64,000 bases of DNA. It comes from Beroe forskalii. Its lineage: Eukaryota > Ctenophora > Nuda > Beroida > Beroidae. The stretch's first letter is position 1; each line of letters begins with the position of its first letter. Where the stretch lies: NCBI GenBank assembly GCA_011033025.1, contig WFMF01000175.1, positions 62,001 through 126,000 of the forward strand. The letters are read 5' to 3'. Positions 1 through 12,800 of this stretch are shown one piece after another. Position numbers and translations under genes: made by a program. The notes beneath the pieces are model-generated. The model was not told the origin of the DNA and made no database searches. It was given only the letters and a program-made list of their open reading frames with translations.

Positions 1-169
1 TTTATGGGAACAACTTCAGCCGTCTCATGGTAGCCTTTCTCCTGAGTTTCTCAGTAACACTTGACCTTGGGTGATATCGATCGGAGTATATTTTTGTATA
101 TTAGTGTATTGGTAAGCTATGATGAAAGACTGTATATTTTGAACCATTACCTATATGCTATAGTTTCGT

Positions 170-1200
170 GCATATTCGTTGCGTTTCGTGTAATTTCCTT
201 GCGTTTGACCTTATACCTCGAAAACCAGCACACAGACCCCCAATTTTCTTAATGGTTTCTGAAAGACAATGATGAAATGAACATCCCCTGCAAAATTTCA
301 GGAAAATCTGTTGGTGGGAACACCCTCAAAATCGACTTTTTGCCATTTTGAACCATTTTCGTCGGTATTTCTTGCGTTTGACCTACATCTCGGAAATTAG
401 CACATAGACCCCCAATTTTCTTTATGGTTTCTGAAAGACAATGATGAAATGAACATCCCTGCAAAAATTTCAGGAAAATCTGTTGGTGGGAACATCCTCA
501 AAATCGACTTTTGCCATTTTTGAACCATTTTCGTCGGTATTTCCTTGCGTTTGACCTTATATCTCGAAAAATTAGCACGTAGACCCCAATTTTTCTTTAT
601 GGTTTCTGAAAGACAATGATGAAATGACCATCCTGCAAAATTTCAGAAAAATCTGTTGGTGGGAACATCCTCAAAATCGACTTTTGCCATTTTTGAACCA
701 TTTTCGTCGGTATTTCCTTGCGTTTGACCTTATATCTCGAAAATTAGCACATAGACCCCAATTTTCTTTATGGTTTCTGAAAGACAATGATGAAATGAAC
801 ATCCCTGCAAAATTTCAGGAAAATCTGTTGGTGGGAACACACTCAAAATCGACTTTTTGCCATTTTTGAACCATTTTCGTCGGTATTTCCTTGCGTTTGA
901 CCTTATATCTCGAAAATTAGCACATAGACCCCCAATTTTCTTTATGGTTTCTGAAAGACAATGATGAAATGAACATCCCTGCAAAATTTCAGGAAAATCT
1001 GTTGGTGGGTTTGCCATTTTGAACCATTTTCGTCGGTATTTCCTTGCGTTTGACCTTATATCTCGAAAATTAGCACATAGACCCCCAATTTTCTTTATGG
1101 TTTCTGAAAGACAATGATGAAATGAACATCCCTGCAAAATTTCAGGAAAATCTGTTGGTGGGAACATCCTCAAAATCGACTTTTTGTCATTTTTGAACCA
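170..1200. repeat. ~173-bp satellite array, about 6 copies
   Basis: The same unit recurs head to tail. It includes a 'gcgtttgacctta' block, an 'agcacatagaccccc' block, a 'gaaagacaatgatgaaatga' block and a 'ctgttggtggga' block. Successive 'gaccccc' blocks are about 172-174 bp apart, and one unit near 1000 is about 20 bp shorter. Reading frames across the array on either strand arise from the repeat and show no sign of coding. The array ends near the 'gaaccat' at about 1200. The first unit is degenerate, so the array may extend left of the window in altered form. Confidence 0.93.
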
Positions 1201-1549
1201 TGGTTCACTTGGTTCACGAAAGTCCAACTCTGTAGAAAATTGTGACATCGTCACAATATTCAGTACAATGAACCTCATGTAAGATGAACATTTCGGTGAA
1301 TCCTTGTACTTAACAGTTCGGTCAACTTGAAACATCAAATTTGAGACGTCTATGAACTTCGCAGCAATAGCATATGCAATATCCAAAAACAAGGAAATGT
1401 AATTTCAGCGATTTGTACAGAATTTCAGTACAGCGTTCGCTCGGAAAATACTCCTAGTGGTATGTACTCTTAAGTATGGTATATGTTTTGAAGTATGGCG
1501 CATAATGAAGTATATCCAGAAAAAATTGTGTACCTTGTCATTCAAATAC

Positions 1550-4500
1550 CTGATGTCTACTGAAGACGGACGCCAAAGTCCCAATCAGAATGTTGGTTGG
1601 CACGGACGCCAGAAGACCCACGAAACCGAGGTTCCCGGCAGTTTTCATGGAAATGTTACACCTCTGCATAATGACGTCGAATGTGAGGCCGTAGCCATTG
1701 AACACACCGCTGAAATGGTAGGTATTCAGTAAAACGATCCCATGATGCTAACAATAGAACCTTTGTAAATGTTTCATGATCATCAATACCTCATGTGACA
1801 TACTATCGGAACTTATTCTATCCTTCTATCCTGATAAACCCTGCAATAAAATGTAGAACTCTGAACGCCCCAATAGTATCAAAATTTCAAGTTTATCTAC
1901 AAACGTTTTTTTTATTACCTACCCATTTTTTCGTTTTTCACTGATGAGCGCTCACAGCAGTTAAAGCCATTATTTTATGCTCCCTGTGGAAGCATAACTT
2001 ACCTTGTCAATGCGTAGACTGTACAAACCAGCCAGAAATTGCCACGTTTTAGCAATGCTTTAACACCCTGTGAATTTTGCTTTTCAGTTCAGTAAAATAT
2101 GATATACGTAACTTTTAGACGATAAAATTAGAAAAGTGGGATGCATATGCTCATAAGTCACATGATAAGCCTTCATCGAATGGTACCTAAGCAGAAACTT
2201 TAAAATTTCAGTATGAGTAGAAAGGATAATGTAACCATTTGGTCATGTGCAATTCCTCATGAAATATCAAATTTAAAGTTTCCTATATTAGGTACCAATA
2301 ACGGTATATAATAAATATATTATGGAATATAATAAATCCTTCCAGACAGTGGGTTGCGCGTGCAAAAATACACTCATTTCTTATCAGCTAACCTGCTGCT
2401 GCATACATTATGAGTTTAAACTTCAGTATCATATTGATGTTAATAATTAGTACCCAATGACACTCGAGACAGAGATGAGAGGCTCCGACGTCAGAAATAC
2501 ATTCGAATTATGTTACACAGACGAGAAAATAGGCGGTTGGGTGACATCGAATTAAGACTTTAAGCTTTGATAATGACGTCATCAGTTGATCATGTGCAGG
2601 TTTTAGGCGTATTTTGTGTGTGTATATACAGTAAGAGATTACGTTTCATCATATGAGCTGTAGACTCTTGCTATCAATCTGTGAAACATAACACGAGCTC
2701 AAGTATATCTAACCTAAATAGGGCGTCGATGAAGAGTGTATATTGAAGTATACATTTTATACAATAAACGATGCAGTCTGCTTTATACCCTAAGAGTGTA
2801 CATCGAAATATACACTGTGTACACTATACAATATACATTGTATACAACATACATTGTATACAGTATACACTATACAATCACCAAGGCAGTCAAATACACT
2901 TGTTAAGTGCGTCACGTTGTCAGGCACACTTCATAAGTGCGATTTTCTTATTGAGCTTACACATTAATGCTATGATCACTTCATGCTATGCGCACTAAAT
3001 TGGATTGTTTTTTACTCAAAAACACAGACCCATGAGAATGAGTTGATCGAATCACTGCAACTTTTCTAGATCAGAATTATAAAATCGTAAAACCTCTAAC
3101 CTGCATTATGTCAAGACGCGCAGTGACGGCTGATGCGGTAGGTGCGAACTGAGGTCTTGAGGGGAAGTAGACAATGACGAACACGAAGCAGAGGATCATG
3201 GACACTGCCTGGATCCAAAGGTAGTACCTGGAGGGGGTTGCTGGGGTTACCGTGGAGATTTTATTGCACTGATTTCCGGTATGCTATGAGTCTACTGCCA
3301 TGATAAGAAAAATCTTTCAGTTTCCTCCAAAAAACTGATCACGTGACTAAGTCAGTGGGTCACTTATACACGATTATCACGTGGTACATCACGTGGCATG
3401 ACAGGTGACTATAATACGATGCGTCGATTCGCCCTATTGAACCAATCAGCAAATACCTGAGACGTTGTTCAAAGAACGCCTGATCATGGTCCTCCTCCAC
3501 TACATTGTCCAGAAAGTGGTAGTTCCGGGAGAAGGGAAGGCTGATGGGACTCGTCAAATTCTCTTGGGGCTCAGGGATTATGTGGGGACCAAGGAGAAAT
3601 GGAATGGCGATACCTGGGAGTTCAGAGATTAGGGAATTTGGTAAGGGATACCTAGGGGTATAGAGGTTAGGAGATTCCGCATTAAACTTGCTTATTTAAT
3701 CAATGCATTGAAACGTTTGGTGATATTCGTATATTATTTGAGCAGATCAAAGTTGTTGAATCAATGGAGCATGAAGGGATCAGGCCACGTGTCTAACCTG
3801 TATTAAGAGTAGCCATAATCAGCCCAGTCGCCACAATTCGTTCCTTCGTGGGGAACCAATTAACTGAAATTAGCAAGTGATCATTGATGTGTATGAATGC
3901 GTGCACAAGGATCGATCGATAAAACGCAAATTTAGACAGAACCTCTATGAAAAGCAAAATGCGCGTATTTATCCATCACTTCATCGATCAATGCATGCGC
4001 ACAAATATGGTCTCGATTCACAAATGATACCTTGCGCAAAAATTATGCAAATTTCGTCATTATTGGGTTGATATGACGCACCTGTGATGTACATAACGCC
4101 TGAGAAGGGCACTGCCCCACACACCCCGTTAATAATGTGGGCAATGTGGGAGGTGATTATCAGGTAGCTGAGAGGGATCACCGTCACTGACAGGATCTGA
4201 GGAGAGGAGGGGTGGGTTAGCTAATAAAAATCAACTGCATTTTTTTTTCGAAACCTAAAAACCTCAGTTATCAAACACACATGCAGCCGCATATATCATG
4301 GGAAATGGAACTCAATACCTCTGTAGTCTGTATATTGAGAGTTAAATTCAACTGATAGCAATGATTTAGGAGATTAAGAAGAAAAAGTCTTGAGATGATT
4401 AAGATTAATATCGATGTAAACCCACCTTTAGCGCCCCAGCGATGGCCATGAGGGCCCCATTCCCCACCACAACAAAGCGCATGTTAGTCCACTCAGTGAC

Positions 4501-5475
4501 CCACGGGAACATTATGGCACCTGGGACAAAGGCCACGGGCACCCACAGCGCTAACAGACTCGTTCTCTGAGAATTAGCGATATCATCATGACATGATATG
4601 GGCCATCATGATAATCATGATCTTCTACTGTCGACAAAGATAAATTTACGTCATCAATTCAACAGTCTAAAAGCATGGCAATGACGTCACTCGACACATT
4701 ATCCATGAAGGAATGTGACTAACCCCGTCATCCCAATCGAATCTGTTTTTCATTACGGCAGCCACGGGTCCCCACGCGTTACCTGCAACGCAATTCTGCG
4801 TGATATCCAAGAATATTCAATATTTTTATCTGTGAAGAATCATTTAAAACTCACAAAAAATGAAGAAATCATATTTTCATTACTCTGTTATCAAGAAGGA
4901 CGAACAAATCCCGAAAAAAGGCATTGTTTTTTAGAAAATCAAGTGACCCGAGCAGTTTGCATTATTCACTGTTCTGCAACACAAAGATAAGGGTTCAACG
5001 TAATTTAAAATTATAATATGCAGAGTTGGAGATAATTAAAGAAAATAACAGTCGTCCAGTCATGAATGATTGTCGAAGTATTCAGTATCTTAATTAATTC
5101 GACATGTCATTCATATTGCTGATGTCTCAGCTGATAAAATTTCTGTAGTGTACCTAATGTATTTATGCAAGTATGGAATTCTTTCAATAACGTTTCTTAC
5201 TAGCTTAGGATTTAAAGGAACGAACCTCCACAAAAACATGACGAAATGACATGCCACCGTCACTATTCTTGCTAGCTTACGAATCAAAACTTTTAAACGA
5301 TAAATTTTGAATCACTGAAATATGTTCAGGTATGGGTGATGGTCATGACGAATACATACTGCAGCAGTTGGTATTGTACAGTACCTATGAATCCCTGGAT
5401 CATTCCCATGTAGCAGAAAGCGAAGAGGATGTACCATCTTGCTGGGGTTGCTCTGAAGGCCTCTCTGGATATCAC
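1550..5475 (-). CDS. SLC49A4/DIRC2-like major facilitator transporter, nine exons seen, partial
   Basis: Exons on the minus strand: 5475-5385, 4782-4724, 4566-4426, 4196-4082, 3863-3798, 3613-3457, 3227-3101, 2067-2003, 1709-1550. All have GT-AG borders and their phases join cleanly into about 327 residues. The product opens with RWYILFAFCYMGMIQGFIG, followed by NAWGPVAAVM, matching the 'QG..WN.WGP' start of TM1 in SLC49A4. Later come a WFPTKERIVATG block (the family's WF...ERATAT) and FPSRPQFAPTASAV (FPPRPPLPPS in relatives). The last exon seen reads GVFNGYGLTFDVIMQ. Known family members are 12-TM lysosomal or plasma-membrane transporters; human SLC49A4 is reported as a lysosomal pyridoxine exporter. 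The substrate here is inferred. The start codon is upstream of 5475 and was not found. The last TM segments lie beyond 1550, probably left of the window. Positions 1-40 could hold one such exon (minus-strand ETAEVVPI), but this is weak. Confidence 0.85.
2771..2880. repeat. TATAC/GTATA alternating low-complexity tract in an SLC49 intron
   Basis: Short palindromic words (tatacactg, gtacactatac, acattgtatac) repeat over about 100 bp. The tract can form many small hairpins. It lies in the intron between the exons at 2003-2067 and 3101-3227. No function is claimed. Confidence 0.7.
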
Positions 5476-8406
5476 CTGGGAAGGTGATATTAGCACCGGT
5501 CAGGGTTACGGTCACTAGTGTATAGGTTAGTAATACTAGTGAAGTTTCAGAGAACGATTGTCGGTTGGGACGGATGCTTCAACACGCAGTAAATGAAGGA
5601 AAGAAATTCTCATTGTCCATCATTTTAGTATACTAGCTACAGCCAATGCAGATAAAGGCTTTATAGTTAGAAAGTTGAAGAATAAAGCCCCACGAGCAAC
5701 ATAACACATAATGTGCGCACAGGGATCAGCATTCATGCAGATATCTCCAGGTTAGCAGTGTCTAATGCGACATGCTAAACAGTTGGAACACAAAAAAGAA
5801 GTAAAAGTTGAAACATTATAAGCGAACATTACCCCTTTGTCTGTCATTTAATCTGGCACAGTGCAGTCAGACACAAGCTCTTTTCGTCAGAATTTTAGTG
5901 AAAAGGACGAATAGATAACTCTTAAACTCGCGACCCTAAAAAGCAACAAGGAAACAAGGAAGACTCTGAGACTCTGAGACTCTAATTCTAAAAAAGGACT
6001 TGTCAGTTACTCTAGCTTTTTTACTTTTTTAAGAAGATAAAATTAAATATCAAGAAATATTATGAAACGCAAGAAAAGGAGTCAAAGAGCTTGTAACAAA
6101 AGGTACCACTTCATTGTAAAGGAGACCAGATTACAGGCCAGTAATTTGATTAATTACTGCTGTCTTTTTCGTTTGCGGCACAAATAATTATCGTTTTAAC
6201 GAGACATCTTTCATGCAAAATGTAACAAGTTATAATTCGGTAGAATAACTCAAGACTCGTGCTTTGGGACATAACAAAATTTAAATTGAGCTGAAAGCTG
6301 AACTAGGAAACATTTCTGACAGTTGGGGATGTTTCTTTGGTTTCTTTAATTGGCCTCTTTATGATTTGGGCGAACAACCAATTACATCCAATTTGAGAGT
6401 AAATCTCGATTTCTAGGAAAATAGTTCGTGCCTATAAAACAGAATTATCGTTCAAATTTTAGGCCTTCGATTATTATATATGCAATTTGCAAAGCCATTA
6501 CAGCCTCAAAAAAAACTTGTGAATGAAACTTAAAACAACTATAGAAAATACAGGCAGGATCGATGAAGTGATTTTAATAATCAATTTTCTGTCTGCAATG
6601 AAATTTACAAGATGTACCAAGGAAAATCATGCCAGCAATCATGACTTCAGAAAGTTCAAAGGAACAGACAGAATAGATTTTGCGAAGCATTTTAAGAATT
6701 TAGCAAGAAAGCTCGACAGAAAAATTCAACCAGCAGTAAAAACTAGGTGCTTCAACCACAAACATTTAAAAATATCCAGTTCAAAACGAAAAACACGTCC
6801 AATAGTAAACCTCAGAGGGACCGAGGTAAGGACGTATCGGCTGCGTATGAAACGTCCGGTGTGGAATCACTGTTTTCAGGGTCAATTAAAACAAGGGTGG
6901 GAGTGAAGTTTTCTGATTCTACACAATATGTAGCATTATTATCGGTTGCCTGAAATCAAGGAGGGACTACAGACTTTAAAGTGACTGCTTCATCAGATTC
7001 ATTTCATGGATTCTATACTTTTACATGATAATCATAAATTATAGTCATGCTTTATTCTTTTCTCATTGAAGAAGATGTCACATATTCAATGGCATACATT
7101 GAATGATCCCCCCTTCAGATTATTAATCAAAGTTTAATCATTTGCTGATTTTATCGCCAACTTACCTTCGAGGAATTGGTTGGCAACTGTGTTTTGCGAA
7201 CAGGCACGGTTAAATTCTCAACCTTAATGGGACCACGTCAAAAATCAAATCTAAAATAAGGGCTAGGTACTTCTAGGATAACGCTTATCTTGGAATTCAT
7301 TTCAAACAAAAATCTAGGATGTGGTATGTTTCAGACTTCTGCTAGCTAAAATAACACCTGTGTTACTTTCCATAGTTATGTGTGCAGATGGATCGATCAA
7401 TTTAGGGATCAAAAAAGACGCACAATTTCCTGTCTATTTTTGACAGAAATTCCGTGAGAAGTAGACACAGGACATCAAATTGATCACATATATTTGTTCG
7501 ATCCATTTGCTGACACCCGCTGACACTTGCACGTTATTAAGCTTATAATGTGTGCAGATCGCTCGATTACTGGAGGGCTCGAAAAAGACGCGCCGATTTC
7601 TTGTTCGCGCTTCAACTCTCTTCTTTGATTTCATCGAAAGCACACAAATTTTAGCCTCTCTATCTCTCAATCGAGCGATCTACACACTCATGCAAAAGAC
7701 AATACGCATCACCTGTGAATGGGATGTTCGGTGCAGGTGTTCATTGCTGGAGTTATCAGTTATCAGTCGCTGCCGCTCATTATCGGCCATACTGTGTGTT
7801 AATAAGGGGGTAAAGTTAGTAAATACAGTAGAGTAATGCTTGAAATAATAAAATCTAGCAGTAGATCCCAAATGAATCGTATAAGCCGAATTGGACCGGG
7901 GATAGGTTTCCAGGGAGGATTTGGAAATAAGTTTAAAGTCTTTTCCAAGGATACACAAGATATAGAAGATTGGATGATGCCATCGGTAAGGCAATGATCA
8001 TTGGTCTTTGTAAATGCTAATAATCACTTCCTGATGCCTATCATTGGTGCCCTGCCTAAAGGGTATGCTGTATGGCTAATAATAGGTATACATTATACCA
8101 GCTGCTTCTTAGGAATATAGTAAATCACAAAGTACCTCAAACTTATAAAATACAATACAAAGAATGAATATGCATAGTTTCAATAAGGACCGGGCATTGC
8201 ATGCCCCAAATTGCTGTATAATAGCTAACACTATGTACAGTGTGCTGACATTTGTTACCTTTTAATGATAGAAACATTTTGTATACAAAAAAAATCACCA
8301 AATCAACAATCATGAGAGTATCTTAAAAGCATAAAAAGGGAATAAAAAAGGCATTACTGTCACACTGTAAATTTACGGTACAAAAAGTTTAATCCGTATC
8401 AAAGTT
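5476..8406. other. Intergenic or 5' region between the SLC49 exons and the PLBD2 3' end
   Basis: AT-rich sequence without a recognisable exon. Open frames of up to 127 codons, for example at 6523-6906, have no family resemblance and no splice-site support. The missing first exon or exons of the SLC49-like gene should lie here. A ~50-bp duplicated stretch near 7375-7460 and 7545-7680 shares 'gtgtgcagat', 'tcgat' and 'aaaaagacgc' blocks. Confidence 0.6.
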
Positions 8407-8412
8407 TTTATT
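8407..8412 (-). terminator. Poly(A) signal AATAAA of the PLBD2-like gene
   Basis: The plus strand reads tttatt, which is AATAAA on the gene's strand, 55 nt downstream of the stop codon at 8467-8469. This is a short, plausible 3' UTR. Confidence 0.6.
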
Positions 8413-8466
8413 ACTTTAACACCCATATCATAGTTTTAGAAAATAAAACCCCTTCTTTGTAAAGCT

Positions 8467-11414
8467 TTAAAAGAAACAATCTCCACCCCCCTCCTTCTTC
8501 TTACGAAAAGCCACAGTGATCTCCTTGAACTGCTGCAGATCGTTCATCCCCACGTGACTAACATTTGCCCAGTCCGAGGTCGACCAGCGGAAGGGTGGTT
8601 GCTGTTCGGCGGTGGGTCCAGCTACCGCTCGGAAACTCATTGCTCGCATCAGATCTGGGGGTGGGGGTTGGTTTTATTTTTGTCATTCACCATAATCTGG
8701 GGGCGTGTAAAATCTAAGGTCGCAGTAATACTAAATGATTTGATATGTTCTCATTCGATTTCTAAATATTACACGGGTATGAATGATGCTAAATGATGTG
8801 AATCAACAAAATTGCTATACTCAATCAATAATTTTAGTCATGTCACTTTGAAAACAAAACAATTTACACTCACCCAGGTTTGTGCCCTTGTAATCAGTAG
8901 CCCCATGGAGTCTGTGTCCCAAGAAGGGCAGCAAGTAAGTACCATTCTTAGGGTTCAGGTCACTCCGAGCTGCGATAGCATTCTCAGCCGTGTATGGAGG
9001 GTCGCAATCACACTTGGATAGGGGGTCGTTCTTGTAGTCGTTATACCTGGGTTATTGAAAGTGGTCATTAAAAGATGACAAGGTCACTTCTGCCTTCTTT
9101 AGCAGAAATTTAAATTCTGCTTATATTTAGTATTCAATCATTTCAATGTCAATGATATTTCAAAGTTTGATCACGTTATCTCTGCCAATTGAAAACTTCT
9201 TTGCCGGCTGCAGCAGTTCTCTACACTAGCAGCAAGTGTCATCTCCGATAACAGTATCGAATGATGAAAGTTACGTAAGTTGCTATTCGGGAAAAAGCGA
9301 GTATGCTACTGACCTCATCATGTCATACAGTGTGTCCATGTCCACAACTTTATGTTGGTCTCGTCTGAAGATCAGTGCTCGAGGGGTGGTCTCATATGCA
9401 AACATCGGCCCATACTTATCAACTGACTCTTGACATCCAGAAAATGAATAGTTTTATCTATAGTTTTGCAGCAGCCATGAAACTTGAAAAATTGAAGGAT
9501 ACAGATATGATCATTGAATGTATAAATGTGACATAGATAAACATACCAGATATGTTGAATATATCAGGATAGAAGGCAGTGTTATAGCTCGGCCAGTACT
9601 TTTGATTCCTCAAGACTGATGTTTGATCCTCTGCTCGTATGTGACCAGGTATCTGTTCAAGTACCCAAAGTGTGTCATCCTGAAAAAGCTCTGTAATAGT
9701 TCTATAGCAATTGTCTAAGGGTTGGCTCACCATTTGCTCTACTGTAGTTATATGGATGGGGAACACGTTACATCTTGGGGCGTTCTTTGGACCATACTTG
9801 TTTGAAAGGCAAGGCTGGGGAATGATTTAGGGCTCACCTGAAGTTCACCTTGTGAAGGGTTGAATTTGTTGTAGTCTATTATCATCCATTGGTTATTATA
9901 TGTCCCAGAATTGAAATTTGCAAAAATATCTGCCCAATCTTTGCCACTTTGAGCTAACCTGAGAGATGTTTAATATCAAACATTCATTTCATCTAGTACT
10001 TACTTGAAGGGAATTAGTTACATACATATCATGTATTGTAGTGCCAAATTTGGAGTTATTTGATATGCAATGATGATGGATCAATATACATATATACTAG
10101 ATCAATCAAATTTCATCAAACATACATGACCTATTTGCAACAATAGCCCTCATAAACTCTGGTACACTGTCTTTGGGCTTCACATATTTCCAAAGTGATG
10201 CATTGTTGTTACCAATGGTTGTCTCCATAGTGACAAGACCAGAGCTGTTGAAGAGATGATTAAATGATTGATATTGATAGCTATGAAAAACGTTTTGAAT
10301 AGTTATGTGGTCAAAAGTTTGGTTACAACTGATTCATACTTCATAGAACCTATTAAAATAAGGGTACATGACTGCTCACCTCAATATTGTAAAATCATCA
10401 CCACTGCTCAGATAGCCAGGGTAGGAAGTAAAGACTTGATGCTTCCCTGTAGATTATTAAAATGATAAATGATAATATTTGAAGGAGATTTTTTAAAATT
10501 CTGGCCTACGAAAATAAATTCACTGATAATCTTGAGGATCCTGAATTATCATTTGGTGTCCATAGCCTTTGCTTTTGAAGCACATGGGTGTTATTTTAGA
10601 CTGATAACAACTTTTCTGGAGATGAAAGCATTTCATTACTATCAAAGAACTTAATTTAAGGAAAGACTTGATGCTTCCCTGGTATAGCATGTCTGTTATG
10701 GTAGCTTATTTTGAAATTGAAATCATAATTCTTTATTATCCTGATCAAACTTTGGTATGAGTTCCAAGTGATCTGCGAAGTAAGAATATCTCCTTCAATC
10801 CATTTAATAAGTGCAGAGCATGACCCAGATCCTAGCATATGTTTTCTAGCTCTATTCTCTAACAAGCCATCACCAAGAGCCTGTTCTAGATCTTCTAAAT
10901 CTCCACTCAAGTTCATTAAATAAAAGTCTTCTAATTTCAACTTTCCTGGATAAACAATATTGAAACCATCAAAAAGTCCTTTTATTTGCATCTTAATCAA
11001 TTTAACATGGTGCCAATAAGAAGACAAGTGACCCTTTCTTTTGATTATGGAATCAAGCCAGTGATCATTTTCACCAATGAATTTCTTTAATCTTAAACAG
11101 AATGGTGTACTCTCAACACAATAACCAGCCATAGTATTGGTCCACGATTGCAAAATTCTTTTTGCTGTGGCATATCCTTCCCCAACACCAGCAGCATGAG
11201 CTTGATCAGAGTCAGAGTATGAACCATTTGTTTTTACAGTGAGCATTGTCCAGCCATTTTTGCTCAGTGTATCATTATACTCAACAAATGCAAGCACTGC
11301 ACCACCACTTGGATGATATGGTATAACATCGAACTCTTCAGTTACAAAGTGTGTTAAGGCTGAAAGAGCAGGCACAAGACATAACAAAAGGATGAGTGTC
11401 TTTCTGCAGGACAT
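8467..11414 (-). CDS. PLBD2: Phospholipase B-like 2 (PLBD2-like) lysosomal Ntn-hydrolase, eight exons
   Basis: Exons: 11414-about 10668, about 10446-10380, 10244-10131, 9958-9838, 9679-9547, 9428-9314, 9046-8874, 8654-8467. The ATG at 11414 opens a signal peptide ([16 protein letters not shown]), as expected for a lysosomal or secreted protein. Family marks are GSCSALIKW, whose Cys199 aligns with the autocatalytic nucleophile; [83 protein letters not shown]; and [12 protein letters not shown] near the C terminus. The [12 protein letters not shown] and PPFRWST blocks favour PLBD2 over PLBD1. Family members are amidase-like N-terminal nucleophile hydrolases of the lysosome; their natural substrate is unsettled. 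All junctions are GT-AG and in phase except exon 1/2, where the exon edge is duplicated (see separate entry). The family function is known; activity here is inferred. Confidence 0.93.
10429..10681 (-). repeat. ~20-bp direct repeats bracketing PLBD2 intron 1
   Basis: About 20 bp encoding GKHQVF occur at the end of exon 1 (about 10662-10681) and again at the start of exon 2 (about 10430-10449), separated by about 210 bp of AT-rich sequence. No cut point gives both a GT donor and an AG acceptor without altering the repeated segment. A canonical GT (10667-10666) to AG (10443-10442) splice keeps the frame but repeats two residues (HQ). A splice at the exact repeat edge would use GG-AG. Confidence 0.75.
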
Positions 11415-12130
11415 CGAATTCCTGTAATTAATGAAATAGATAATATTTGCAGCACATGGTATAAACTAATGGTATAAACTAATTTATATTAGACCTACCC
11501 CCCTTACACTAATCAGTGAACAAATTTTCAAAATCTCAATTTGAAGATTAATGATTTTAGTTATAAGCTGACATAAGTTTGAGAATTGTGTTTCACTGCA
11601 TCAATGACCAATCACTTGAAACACAAGTCATCAAGCAATGAACAATGGAGGAAGCAAACAAACCTTCCTCTCAAGCAAGTGCAAGGGCATTAAACCAGGG
11701 ATCTGGTTAGAACACCCTCTAATATAAGTGGCATTTAAGAACTGTGATTTTGAATTTAATGTAATAAAGTGCCATGCAGGTACAGTTCTGAGAAGAACAT
11801 GTTATTTTTCTAATTATTTGCAGATTGATGTCTTGAAGTCTTGATTTGAACTTATCCTTCTCCTTGTATTATTTAGATTCAAGAGCTGTTATCTCAAAAA
11901 TTAATCAAATAATAAAGTTGTGGAACTTGGCAATTACAGTGTTTTATTATAAATAATAGACAAGCACTAGTGCACTACTATTAACAATCAAGTTTGAGAA
12001 TGTTTTGTCACACTTTGTGGAGTTCCTAGCCTGAAGAAGGGATATTTTTTTCGAAACTTACAGTTGAATAGTGGTGCAAAGTGTTTGGGTTTGATTTCGT
12101 ATTTGAGAAATTTTGTGTTTCACTGAAATG
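11415..12130. other. Upstream region of the PLBD2-like gene
   Basis: AT-rich 5' flank. I see no clear TATA box or further exon. There are short simple repeats but no CACGTG (CLEAR-type) site close to the start codon. Confidence 0.5.
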
Positions 12131-12800
12131 ATTTCCTAAGCCCGCATAGGTGTGTGCGCACGCAGCACTTCCCTGCTCTGAGGAAACGCGCCGCGCGCAA
12201 CGCAAATTAAACAGGGAAATACGTGTTTAGCAAAGCAACGTGTTTAATAACGGCCGACAACCGCAGGGAATTGAAGCGCTGCGCGCGTGCGCATACCTTC
12301 CTAAGCCCGCATAGGTGTGCGTACGCGCGCCGCGCTACCCTACGCAACGCAGACAGGGATATACGTGTTTAGCAAGCGCATACCTATGAGAGCTTACAAA
12401 AATTGTTGTCAGACGTTGTCTGACCATTATTTCGGCGGAGGCGCGCGCTTAACTTCGCGCGTGCGCGCCCGCCGAAGCTGAAGACAAAAGAGTCAGACAA
12501 CGTCTGACTTCCTAAGCCCGCATAGGTGTGTGTACGCGCCGCGCACTTCCCTACAGAAGCGCGCCACGCGAGCCACACAGGTATATACGTGTTTAGCAAT
12601 TCATAAGCCCGCATAGGTGTGTGTACGCGCCGCGCGACGATAACAGGGATATAGTTCGCGTTTAGCAAGTTTACTGTTTAGCAACGTCTGACAAAAATTG
12701 TTACGTGAACAAGGAGCTCTTGCTAAACACGTATATCCCTGTTTGCCGTAGGGAAGCGCCGCGCGCGTACACACACCTATGCGGGCTTAGGAAAAGGAGC
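12131..12800. mobile_element. Cluster of GC-rich ~70-100-bp palindrome-bearing repeats, both orientations
   Basis: A unit beginning 'cctaagcccgcataggtgtg' and ending 'tacgtgtttagcaa' occurs at about 12138-12230, 12299-12374, 12509-12599 and 12604-12668. It occurs inverted at about 12719-12792. The interior is rich in GCGCGC. Between units, 12404-12510 is an inverted repeat whose arms carry 'gtcagacgttgtctgac' and its near complement around a GC-rich core. The same unit reappears at 35110-35272. Dispersed copies in both orientations, with no coding capacity, suggest a non-autonomous element or a repeat spread by nested insertion. The family is unknown to me. Confidence 0.75.

Noticed and set aside
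730-1392. 220-codon minus-strand frame
   Set aside because: Most of it is translated satellite repeat; the remainder has no motif or splice support.
1200-1392. Possible extra SLC49 exon (FIDVSNLMFQVDRTVK)
   Set aside because: Charged and soluble-looking where the family has membrane segments; splice borders weak.
6523-6906. 127-codon plus-strand frame in the SLC49/PLBD2 interval
   Set aside because: Lys/Arg/Asn-rich from base composition, no family resemblance.
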